7,865 bases of DNA, from assembly GCA_903928615.1 (NCBI GenBank), contig CAIYRJ010000180.1, positions 1 through 7,865 of the forward strand. Reading direction: 5' to 3'. The notes below the pieces were generated by a model. The model saw nothing but the letters and a program-made list of their open reading frames with translations. It was not told the origin of the DNA and made no database searches. The position numbers were made by a program, and so were the translations under genes. This document shows, in pieces, positions 1-5,836 of the stretch. Source of the DNA: an uncultured Actinomycetes bacterium (lineage in GTDB: Bacteria > Actinomycetota > Thermoleophilia > Miltoncostaeales > Miltoncostaeaceae). Position 1 is the first letter of the stretch; the number at the start of each line of letters is the position of its first letter.

Positions 1-204
1 GCGGCATACCGGCGCATCACCCGCAACGGGCTGAAGGGCCTCGACTCGGGGCTCGATCCCGGTCGGCTCATGGGTGCCGCCGCCGTGCTGTCGGGCGATG
101 CGCCGTCGCCCGCGGACGTGCAGCGCCTGCTCGACGCACTTGGCGCCGCCTCGGTGGACGAGGCCCTCGCAAAGGCCAACGGCACGGCGCGACGCAGGCG
201 CTAG
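1..204 (+). CDS. 3' end of an unidentified protein (5' truncated by window)
   Basis: Frame 1 is open from the first base to a TAG at 202-204, giving the last 67 residues of a protein that begins outside the window. The visible part is helix-prone and charged: it starts AAYRRITRNGLKGLDSGLD, contains an S-P-A-D-V-Q-R-L-L-D-A-L-like helix, and ends in a basic cluster, NGTARRRR. Codon third positions are strongly G/C, as in the neighbouring real genes, which supports coding. I do not recognise the family from this fragment and assign no function. It is followed within 4 bases by a GC-rich inverted repeat that may end its transcript, and the next gene starts 147 bases later, so it is probably not cotranscribed with the ammonium transporter. 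Confidence 0.6.
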   Translation, partial: AAYRRITRNGLKGLDSGLDPGRLMGAAAVLSGDAPSPADVQRLLDALGAASVDEALAKANGTARRRR

Positions 205-207
205 TGG

Positions 208-233
208 CAGGGCCGTAGGCCCGGTCGGCCCTG
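208..233 (+). terminator. GC hairpin after the first gene, possible terminator without U-tract
   Basis: The arms cagggccg (208-215) and cggccctg (226-233) are perfectly complementary over 8 bp, with a 10-base spacer. The stem begins 3 bases after the stop codon at 202-204. A smaller competing hairpin (gggcc / ggccc, 210-222) overlaps it. No run of T follows, so it is not a canonical intrinsic terminator; placement alone suggests a 3'-end role. Confidence 0.35.
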
Positions 234-351
234 TGGCCAGCCGACCCCGGCACCCCTTGTGCGCGGGGCCATGCGCGTGACGGTGCTCCGGTTGAGAGCG
301 TGCGGGTGCCCCGAGACGGGGTGACCTGAATCCCCTTTCCCGGAGGTCGAA
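234..351 (+). promoter_or_regulatory. Leader/promoter region of the first ammonium transporter
   Basis: This gene-free stretch must hold the promoter of the transporter starting at 352. I see no convincing -35/-10 pair. A short hairpin (ccccg, aga, cgggg; 309-321) lies 30 bases before the start codon, and its cgggg arm could instead pair with cccc at 331-334. The strong Shine-Dalgarno sequence ggagg is at 342-346, 5 bases before the GTG. No GlnR-like or AmtR-like box was recognisable. The role is inferred from position only. Confidence 0.35.
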
Positions 352-1668
352 GTGAATAGCGTCGCCATTGACACCGTATGGGTGGTGGTGGCCGGATGCC
401 TGGTGCTGCTCATGCAGGCCGGGTTTGCCTGCCTCGAGATGGGCCTCTCGCGCATGAAGCACTCGGGCGCCGTGGCCGCGAAGATCCTCGTGAACTTCGC
501 GCTCGCCCTCGTGGTGTTCTGGGCGGTCGGCTACGCCATCGCCTTCGGCGATGGCAACGGTCTCTTCGGCTCGACCGGCTGGTTCATCGAGATCGGCAAC
601 GCCGGCGGGGTCGAGTCGCTCTCGTACTCGGGCATCGACGAGGCCACGAAGTTCTTCTTCCAGTCGATGTTCGCGGCCGTGGCGCTGGCGATCGTGTGGG
701 GCACCATGCTCGACCGCGCGCGGTTCGTCACCTACCTGCCCTTCGCGATCCTGTTCGTGGGCATCATCTACCCGCTCGTTGCGCACTGGGTGTGGGGCGG
801 CGGCTGGCTCTACGAGAATGGCTTCCAGGACTTCGCCGGCTCGGGGGTGGTGCACGTGACCGGCGCGTTCGCGGGCCTCGCGGGCGCCATCGTCGTGGGC
901 GCCCGCATCGGAAAGTACCGCGACGGGAAGCCGCAGCCGATCCCGGGGCACTCGATGCCGCTGGCCATCCTGGGGGTGCTGCTGCTCTGGGTGGGCTGGA
1001 TGGGATTCAACGCCGGGTCGTTCCTCGGCGCCGAGGGCAAGCCGATCGGCCAGGTGATCGTGGTCACCTGCCTCGCCGGCGCCTTCGGCGTGCTGGCGGC
1101 GGTGGTGATGGCGCGCGTGCTGCTCGGCAGCTTCGACATCGGCATGATGGGCAACGGTGCCATCGCGGGCCTCGGCGCCATCGCCGGCCCGTGCGCCTTC
1201 GTGGAGCCGTGGGCGGGGGTGATCATCGGCGTCGTCGCCGGCGCGGTGATGGTCCCGATGGTCATCTTCATCGACCGCCGCGGAATCGACGACCCCATCG
1301 GGGTATTCGCCGGGCACGGCATGGGCGGCATCGTCGGGGTGCTCGCCGCGGGCATCTTCACCACGTCCGAGGCTGCCTCGCGGCTCGGCGGCCGACCCGG
1401 CCTGGTCTACGGCGGCGGCTTCACCCAGTTGGGGTGGCAGTTCGTGGGCCTCGTGGCCATCGCGGGATTCGCCTTCGTGACGGCCTGGGTCGCCTTCAAG
1501 TTGATCGCAGTGACCGTGGGTCTTCGGGCATCGGAGGCCGACGAGATGGCCGGGCTCGACATCTCCGAGCACGGAATGTTCGGCTACCCGGAGCGGTTCA
1601 TCGAGGTGGTGGGCGCGGAGCCCGAGGAGCCGATCTCGAGCGTGGGGGCGCCGATCACGTCACACTGA
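352..1668 (+). CDS. amt: Ammonium transporter (Amt family), no cleavable signal peptide
   Basis: This 438-residue membrane channel of the Amt/MEP/Rh family takes up ammonium across the cytoplasmic membrane and works as a trimer. The key AmtB positions are all present: Phe107 and Phe219 (Phe gate, the latter in GFNAGS), Trp148 in HWVWGGG, Asp160 in DFAGS, and the twin histidines His168 (VVHVTG) and His322 (AGHGMGG). About 11 hydrophobic helices are expected for the family. The C-terminal tail (GLRASEADEMAGLD..EHG) is the cytoplasmic segment involved in trimer coupling and P-II contact. The GTG start is supported by GGAGG 5 bases upstream; the protein begins directly with the first family helix and lacks the signal peptide of its paralogue at 2493. 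The phosphatase gene starts 4 bases after the stop, so the two are probably cotranscribed. The family call is very secure; the choice between transport and ammonium-sensing roles is not settled by sequence. Confidence 0.96.
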   Translation: MNSVAIDTVWVVVAGCLVLLMQAGFACLEMGLSRMKHSGAVAAKILVNFALALVVFWAVGYAIAFGDGNGLFGSTGWFIEIGNAGGVESLSYSGIDEATKFFFQSMFAAVALAIVWGTMLDRARFVTYLPFAILFVGIIYPLVAHWVWGGGWLYENGFQDFAGSGVVHVTGAFAGLAGAIVVGARIGKYRDGKPQPIPGHSMPLAILGVLLLWVGWMGFNAGSFLGAEGKPIGQVIVVTCLAGAFGVLAAVVMARVLLGSFDIGMMGNGAIAGLGAIAGPCAFVEPWAGVIIGVVAGAVMVPMVIFIDRRGIDDPIGVFAGHGMGGIVGVLAAGIFTTSEAASRLGGRPGLVYGGGFTQLGWQFVGLVAIAGFAFVTAWVAFKLIAVTVGLRASEADEMAGLDISEHGMFGYPERFIEVVGAEPEEPISSVGAPITSH

Positions 1669-1672
1669 GGGC

Positions 1673-2341
1673 GTGCTGGTGCTGTTCGACATCGATGGGA
1701 CCCTCCTGCACGGGCGCCCCGAAGGCCACACACGGGCCATGGTCGACGCCATGGCCCGTGTGTGGTCGGTGGATGCCGTGCCCGACGACATCTGGGACAT
1801 CGCCCCCGCCGGGCGCACCGACCGCGAGATCGCGCGCCTCGTGCTGAGGGGGCACGGCGTGGCGGATGCGGAGATCGACGCGGGCATCGCCGAGTGGATG
1901 ATCATCGCCGGGCAGGTGCACGAGCGGGTGGCCGGTGACCACGCCGCCCCGATGGCGGCCACCGATGCGCGGGCCGTCACCGCCGCGCTCGTGGCAGACG
2001 GTGCGGAGATCGCGCTCCTCACGGGCAACCTCGAGCCGATCGGCCGGGCGAAGGTGGCGGCTGCCGGCCTCGGTGATCGCTTCGGCCCCGGCGGCGGGTT
2101 CGGGTCGGACGCCGAGCGGCGTTCCGACCTCGTGGGCGTCGCGATGTCCCGTGCGGCGCACGGCCATGCACGCGGTGACGTGGTGATCGTGGGGGACACG
2201 CCGCGCGACATCGCCGCCGCGCGCGAGGCGGGGGTGCGCGTGGTGGCGGTCACCACCGGGGCGTTCGGCGCGCAGGAGCTCTCGGGGGCCGACGGCGTGG
2301 CCGACGACCTCACGGGCGCGCTCGACCTGATCGGCGGCTGA
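1673..2341 (+). CDS. HAD-superfamily hydrolase, phosphoglycolate phosphatase-like
   Basis: This 222-residue soluble HAD-fold phosphatase has all four motifs. Motif I is FDIDGTLL, with nucleophile Asp6 and acid/base Asp8. Motif II is Thr117 in LLTGN, motif III is Lys127 in GRAKVAAAGL, and motif IV is GDTPRD with Asp175 and Asp179 for Mg2+. The region between motifs I and II is large and helical, as in C1-capped enzymes such as phosphoglycolate phosphatase and beta-phosphoglucomutase. The substrate cannot be told from sequence. The GTG start at 1673 places motif I at the usual distance from the N-terminus, and its weak ribosome site (gaggg) overlaps the end of the preceding transporter gene, which suggests translational coupling. 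The gene lies between two ammonium transporters, an unusual place with no known nitrogen role. A perfect 17-bp inverted repeat covers codons 18-31. Confidence 0.9.
   Translation: MLVLFDIDGTLLHGRPEGHTRAMVDAMARVWSVDAVPDDIWDIAPAGRTDREIARLVLRGHGVADAEIDAGIAEWMIIAGQVHERVAGDHAAPMAATDARAVTAALVADGAEIALLTGNLEPIGRAKVAAAGLGDRFGPGGGFGSDAERRSDLVGVAMSRAAHGHARGDVVIVGDTPRDIAAAREAGVRVVAVTTGAFGAQELSGADGVADDLTGALDLIGG
1726..1765. repeat. Perfect 17-bp inverted repeat with 6-base spacer inside the HAD gene
   Basis: The left arm ccacacacgggccatgg (1726-1742) is followed by tcgacg (1743-1748) and the exact reverse complement ccatggcccgtgtgtgg (1749-1765). In RNA one G-U and one G-C pair could extend the stem outward to 1724-1767. 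It begins 53 bases after the HAD start codon and encodes residues around HTRAMVDAMARVW. No T-run follows. A perfect 17-bp match is far beyond chance for this window length, although its function is unknown. Confidence 0.9.
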
Positions 2342-2492
2342 CCGGCGCCGACCGGGTTGTACGCGCGGCGAAGGCCCGGGGCGCCACTTGCTCCCGGTGC
2401 ACAAGGAGCCGCTGCGAGCCCGTCCATAGCCTCCGCGCTGCAATGGGGAGCCGACCGGCCCCCGCCATGATCCCTACGAAGGAGTTGCGCAC
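2342..2492 (+). promoter_or_regulatory. Intergenic leader of the second ammonium transporter with bulged hairpin
   Basis: This 151-base gap separates the HAD stop from the second transporter. Right after the stop there is an 11-bp stem with a 2-base bulge: ggcgcc and ccggg (2344-2349, 2352-2356) pair with cccgg and ggcgcc (2375-2385). It may close the upstream transcript or form part of the leader; no U-tract follows. A second small stem, gctcc / ggagc, flanks the sequence near 2390-2410. I could not identify a convincing -35/-10 promoter or a known nitrogen-regulator box. The Shine-Dalgarno AAGGAG is at 2479-2484, 8 bases before the ATG. Confidence 0.4.
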
Positions 2493-3950
2493 ATGCGCCT
2501 GAGGTCACTCCGGACGACAGCGCTGGCAGCGGGAGTGCTGCTGCTCGCCGTTCCCGGCCTGGCCATGGCACAGGACGAGGGACCGACGCCCACCGATATC
2601 GCCGTCAACTCGATTTGGGTGGTGCTCGGGGCGATCCTCGTGCTGTTCATGCAGGCCGGCTTCGCGATGCTCGAGATCGGGCTCTCGCGCATGAAGAACG
2701 CCGGTGCCGTGGCGGGAAAGATCGTCATCAACCTTTCAATCGCCATCCTGATGTTCTGGGCGACGGGATTCGCCCTCGCATTCGGTGACGGTGACGGGTT
2801 CTGGGGCCAGATGGGCTGGTTCCTGAACGCCACCGACGCCGCGGCCGACACCAACTCGCTCGGCCTGAACTCATTCATGAACGCGATCGGGGCCTACAAC
2901 CTCCCGGTCGAGGCGTTCTTCTTCTTCCAGGTCGTGTTCTGCGCCGTGTCGCTGGCGATCGTCTTCGGCACGATGCTCGACCGCACGAAGTTCATCGGGT
3001 ACGTCATCTTCGCCGTGGTGTTCACGGGGCTGATCTACCCGATCGTCGCCCACTGGACCTGGGGCGGCGGCTGGCTCTACCAGGACGGCTTCCTCGACTT
3101 CGCCGGCTCCTCGATCGTGCACCTGCAGGGCGCCACCGCGGCACTCGTGGGCACGTTGATCCTCGGGCCACGCATCGGCAAGTTCAAGGACGGCAAGCCA
3201 CAGCCCATACCCGGGCACTCGATACCGCTCTTCATCCTGGGCGTGATCATCCTGTGGGTGGGCTGGATGGGCTTCAACGCAGGATCCACCCTGGGCGCCG
3301 TCGGCCTCAACTTCGCCGACATCGCCGTGAACACGAACCTCGCGGCTGCGGCCGGCGTGATCGGCGCCACCATCGGCTCGATCTTCATGTTCAAGACGCT
3401 CGACGTGTCGCAGATGGGCAACGGCGCGATCGCAGGCCTCGTGGCCATCACGGCCCCGTGTGCCTTCGTCGACCCGTGGGCCGCCGTGGTGATCGGCTTC
3501 GTGGCCGGCATCATCGTGCCGCCGCTCGTGGTGCTCGTCGACAGGATCCGGGTGGATGACCCGATCGGCGCCATCCCGGTGCACGGCATCGCCGGCATCT
3601 GGGGCACCCTGGCCATCGGTCTCTTCGCGACCGAGGGACGCATCGGTGAGCTGGGCGTGAGCACCGGCCTGCTGATGGGTGGCAGCGCCGAGCAGCTCTG
3701 GGTGCAGTTCTACGGGATCGTCGCGACGGTCGCGTTCACCGGCCTGGCGTCACTGATCGTGTTCCTGATCATCAAGCACACGGTCGGCCTGCGGGTGAGC
3801 GAGCAGGACGAGCTCGCCGGCCTGGACATCGCCGAGCACGGGATGTACGGGTACCCTGAGCAGTTCATCGAGGTGCCGGGAGCGTTCCCCGAGGGGGCTC
3901 GCGGCATGGACCTGGCGAACCTCGGCGTGCGAACGTCGAGCACGGACTAA
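2493..3950 (+). CDS. amt: Ammonium transporter (Amt family) with signal peptide, paired with GlnK
   Basis: This second Amt-family ammonium channel has 485 residues. Unlike its neighbour it has a typical signal peptide: basic MRLRSLR, a hydrophobic stretch, and likely cleavage after AMA at residue 26, as in E. coli AmtB. Conserved channel positions are Phe149 and Phe261 (gate), Trp190 (HWTWGGG), Asp202 (DFAGSS), and twin histidines His210 (IVHLQG) and His364 (PVHGIAG). The external loop before FFFFQ is longer than in the first paralogue. The tail (GLRVSEQDELAGLD..EHGMYGYPE) closely resembles that of the first copy, which points to paralogues of one subfamily. The ATG is well supported by AAGGAG. 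The P-II gene starts 13 bases after the stop with its ribosome site overlapping the TAA, so this is the classic amtB-glnK pair, in which P-II binds the trimer's cytoplasmic face and blocks uptake. Confidence 0.96.
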   Translation: MRLRSLRTTALAAGVLLLAVPGLAMAQDEGPTPTDIAVNSIWVVLGAILVLFMQAGFAMLEIGLSRMKNAGAVAGKIVINLSIAILMFWATGFALAFGDGDGFWGQMGWFLNATDAAADTNSLGLNSFMNAIGAYNLPVEAFFFFQVVFCAVSLAIVFGTMLDRTKFIGYVIFAVVFTGLIYPIVAHWTWGGGWLYQDGFLDFAGSSIVHLQGATAALVGTLILGPRIGKFKDGKPQPIPGHSIPLFILGVIILWVGWMGFNAGSTLGAVGLNFADIAVNTNLAAAAGVIGATIGSIFMFKTLDVSQMGNGAIAGLVAITAPCAFVDPWAAVVIGFVAGIIVPPLVVLVDRIRVDDPIGAIPVHGIAGIWGTLAIGLFATEGRIGELGVSTGLLMGGSAEQLWVQFYGIVATVAFTGLASLIVFLIIKHTVGLRVSEQDELAGLDIAEHGMYGYPEQFIEVPGAFPEGARGMDLANLGVRTSSTD

Positions 3951-3962
3951 GGGGGTTCGAAC

Positions 3963-4325
3963 GTGAAGAAGATCGAGGCGTTCATCCGCCACGAGGCGTT
4001 CGACGAGATCCGGAACCGGCTGGCCGGCATGGGGCTCCCCTCCATGTCGATCAGCGAGGTGAAGGGCTCTGGCCGCCAGGGCGGGTACACCGAGAGCTAC
4101 CGCGGTGCCAAGGCCACCATCTTCATGCGACCGAAGCTGAAGCTGGAGATGGTGGTGGATGACTCCGATGTGGATCGAGCCGTCGACGTGATCCTCGAGC
4201 TGGCCCACACGGGCGAGCCCGGGGACGGCAAGATCTTCATCATGCCGGTGGACGACGCGGTACGGGTGCGCACCGGCGAGCGCGGGGACGTCGTCCTCGC
4301 GCCGCACCCCGAGGACGCGGCCTAG
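3963..4325 (+). CDS. glnK: P-II nitrogen regulatory protein (GlnK/GlnB type) lacking Tyr51
   Basis: This 120-residue trimeric P-II protein senses 2-oxoglutarate and ATP/ADP and controls Amt and nitrogen enzymes. It aligns without gaps to E. coli GlnB from Met1 to past Arg103. The conserved start MKKIEAFI, EVKGSGRQ with Gln39, T-loop TESYRGA with Arg47, Lys58, the second P-II signature TGEPGDGKIF with Lys90, and VRVRTGE with Arg101 and Arg103 are all seen. The oddity is in the T-loop: the modification motif Y-R-G-A-E-Y reads Y-R-G-A-K-A, so the tyrosine that GlnD uridylylates or adenylylates is alanine. Ser49 of cyanobacterial P-II is also alanine. The protein should still bind ligands and plug Amt through Arg47 but cannot be modified at residue 51. 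The GTG start is set by AAGGGGG at 3949-3955. The C-terminus is a little longer than usual. Its TAG shares bases with the opposite kinase gene's stop codon. Confidence 0.96.
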   Translation: MKKIEAFIRHEAFDEIRNRLAGMGLPSMSISEVKGSGRQGGYTESYRGAKATIFMRPKLKLEMVVDDSDVDRAVDVILELAHTGEPGDGKIFIMPVDDAVRVRTGERGDVVLAPHPEDAA

Positions 4326-5836
4326 CCCATCCTCACAGGAGAGGCCTCATGGGAGCCCCCGTCCACCACGGGCGGGGGCTCCCTGTCGCCTCCCTCGGGC
4401 GCCTCGGCCGGGAGCACGAGCACGAAGCGCGCCCCGCCGCCGGGGGCCTCCTCGGCCGTCACGTCGCCGCCGAGCGCACGGGCGAGCGAGCGCGCGATGG
4501 CGAGCCCCAGGCCCGAGCCCACCTTGCCCTCCGGGGTCTCCTCCGACGTGAACGGCTCGAACACCGCCTCACGGCGCTCGGGCACGATGCCCGGCCCGGT
4601 GTCCGACACGGTCACGGCCACGCCGCCGTCGGCCCGCCCCGTGGCGGACACGGTCACCGTGCCTCCCTCGGGGGTCCACCGGATCGCGTTGTCGATGAGG
4701 TTCCCGATCGCCTGCTGCACGCGATCGGCGTCGGTGGTGATCTCGGGGAGCACGTCGATCTCGGTGACGAGGGTGACGCGGGCGGCATCGGCGGCCGACG
4801 AGAACGCATCGGCGGCGGCGCGCACGGGGTCGGCGGCCGGCGTGGGCGACAGGTGCACGCGGAAGCGATCGGCATCCATGCGGGCGAGGTCGAGCAGGTC
4901 GGTCACCAGCACCTCGAGGCGATTGGCCTCCGACGCGATGGCCCCGAGCGAGCGCGGCACGGCGTCCTCCGGCACCACGCCGTCCGACAGGGCGAGGGCG
5001 TGGCCGCGGATGGCGGTGAGCGGGGTGCGCAGGTCGTGCGTCACGCGCATGAGGAACTCGCGGGCCATGCGATCGCGGCGGGCCAGTTGCTGCACCATGG
5101 CGTTGAACGAGCGGGCCACCGCGTCGAGCTCCTCCGCGCCGCCCTCGGCGACCGTGGTCTGCAGGTCGCCCTCGGCCACCTTGCGCGCGGCCTGCTCGAG
5201 GTCGCGCAGGGGACGCGTGGCGCGGCGGGTGATCCAGAGCACCAGTCCCACGGCCACCACGAGCCCGGCGAGCACGGCCAGGAGCACCGGGATGATCACG
5301 CTGCCCCACGCGGCGGCGACCGCCGCCTGCGGGCGCGTCAGCACGATGGCCCCGAGGTAGCGGCCGTTCACCAGCACCGGCGCGGCGGCGCCGAAGGTGG
5401 GCGTGCGCGCGCCGGTGGGCGTGAACCCGAAGATCTGCGAGCCGTCGCGCACGATGACCTCGGGATCGAGGTCGCGCGCCACGGTCTCGGGCAGCCCGCC
5501 GAACGGGTCGGCGGCGCCGGGGGAGAGGGCCAGGCCCACGTAGTAGAGCTTGGTGCCGGGGCCGGCGAGCTCCTCGAGGTTCCCGATGGGCTCGCGCGTG
5601 CTGAACTGCTGGCCGGTCTCGAGGGCCGTGGCCGCGCGCTCCGACACGATGCCGGCGACGGCCTGGGCCTGGCGGTTCAGCTCATCCTTGGCCTGCGTGG
5701 TGGCCTGCCCCTGGATGAGCGAGACGCCGACGCCCACGAAGAGCACGGCCGCGACGAGGAGCCCCCCGATGGCTCCGAGCGCGATGCGCCCCCAGAGGGT
5801 CGCCCAGGGCCGCCGGCGTGCCGGCGGCGCGTTCAC
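4322..5836 (-). CDS. Membrane sensor histidine kinase (HAMP, HisKA, HATPase)
   Basis: This 504-residue sensor kinase autophosphorylates on a histidine and passes the phosphate to the response regulator encoded just upstream. Domains in order are: a short basic N-terminus; TM1 about 17-39; an extracytoplasmic sensor region about 40-175 with no recognised fold; TM2 about 178-202; HAMP about 203-255; HisKA with His267 in RVTHDLRTPL; and HATPase with the N-box GNLIDNAIRW (Asn379, Asn383), the G1 box DTGPGI (Asp412) and the G2 box GSGLGLAIA near 440. The reading frame extends 17 codons further up to an ATG at 5887. The GTG at 5836 is preferred because it forms a GTGA overlap with the regulator's stop codon, typical of translational coupling. 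The last ~25 residues are Pro/Gly/Glu-rich and probably disordered; they overlie the hairpin at 4351-4383. The signal is unknown. Confidence 0.94.
   Translation of the reverse strand: MNAPPARRRPWATLWGRIALGAIGGLLVAAVLFVGVGVSLIQGQATTQAKDELNRQAQAVAGIVSERAATALETGQQFSTREPIGNLEELAGPGTKLYYVGLALSPGAADPFGGLPETVARDLDPEVIVRDGSQIFGFTPTGARTPTFGAAAPVLVNGRYLGAIVLTRPQAAVAAAWGSVIIPVLLAVLAGLVVAVGLVLWITRRATRPLRDLEQAARKVAEGDLQTTVAEGGAEELDAVARSFNAMVQQLARRDRMAREFLMRVTHDLRTPLTAIRGHALALSDGVVPEDAVPRSLGAIASEANRLEVLVTDLLDLARMDADRFRVHLSPTPAADPVRAAADAFSSAADAARVTLVTEIDVLPEITTDADRVQQAIGNLIDNAIRWTPEGGTVTVSATGRADGGVAVTVSDTGPGIVPERREAVFEPFTSEETPEGKVGSGLGLAIARSLARALGGDVTAEEAPGGGARFVLVLPAEAPEGGDREPPPVVDGGSHEASPVRMG
4351..4383 (+). 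terminator. Strong hairpin 25 bases past glnK, probable terminator of the nitrogen operon
   Basis: The arms gggagcccccg (4351-4361) and cgggggctccc (4373-4383) match perfectly over 11 bp. One G-U and two G-C pairs (4362-4364 with 4370-4372) continue the stem inward, leaving the 5-base loop accac. It lies just past the glnK stop but inside the 3' coding end of the kinase gene on the other strand. There is no T-run on either side, so it would have to act as a U-less hairpin, which is reported but debated in high-GC bacteria. Confidence 0.5.

Noticed and set aside
248..263. GG-N10-GC spacing (cggcaccccttgtgcg) resembling a sigma-54 promoter before the first amt
   Set aside because: It matches the invariant GG and GC, but several consensus bases differ, the pattern is common by chance in such GC-rich DNA, and most actinobacteria lack RpoN.
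205..351. GlnR, AmtR or glutamine-riboswitch signatures upstream of the first amt
   Set aside because: No paired GTnAC/GAAAC boxes or AT-rich AmtR box could be found, and the conserved glutamine-riboswitch core was not recognisable.
378..1847. 489-residue Arg/Gly-rich frame overlapping the first amt
   Set aside because: It is a frame-shifted shadow of the transporter with no hydrophobic segments or recognisable motif.
1655..2571. Two long minus-strand frames opposite the HAD gene
   Set aside because: The HAD frame has all catalytic motifs; the antisense frames are low-complexity Arg/Pro/Ala/Ser-rich and run across the intergenic region.
5810..5827. ccgccggc / gccggcgg palindrome near the kinase start
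   Set aside because: The arms are separated by only 2 bases and it lies in an extremely GC-rich stretch encoding Ala/Arg/Pro residues; likely compositional.
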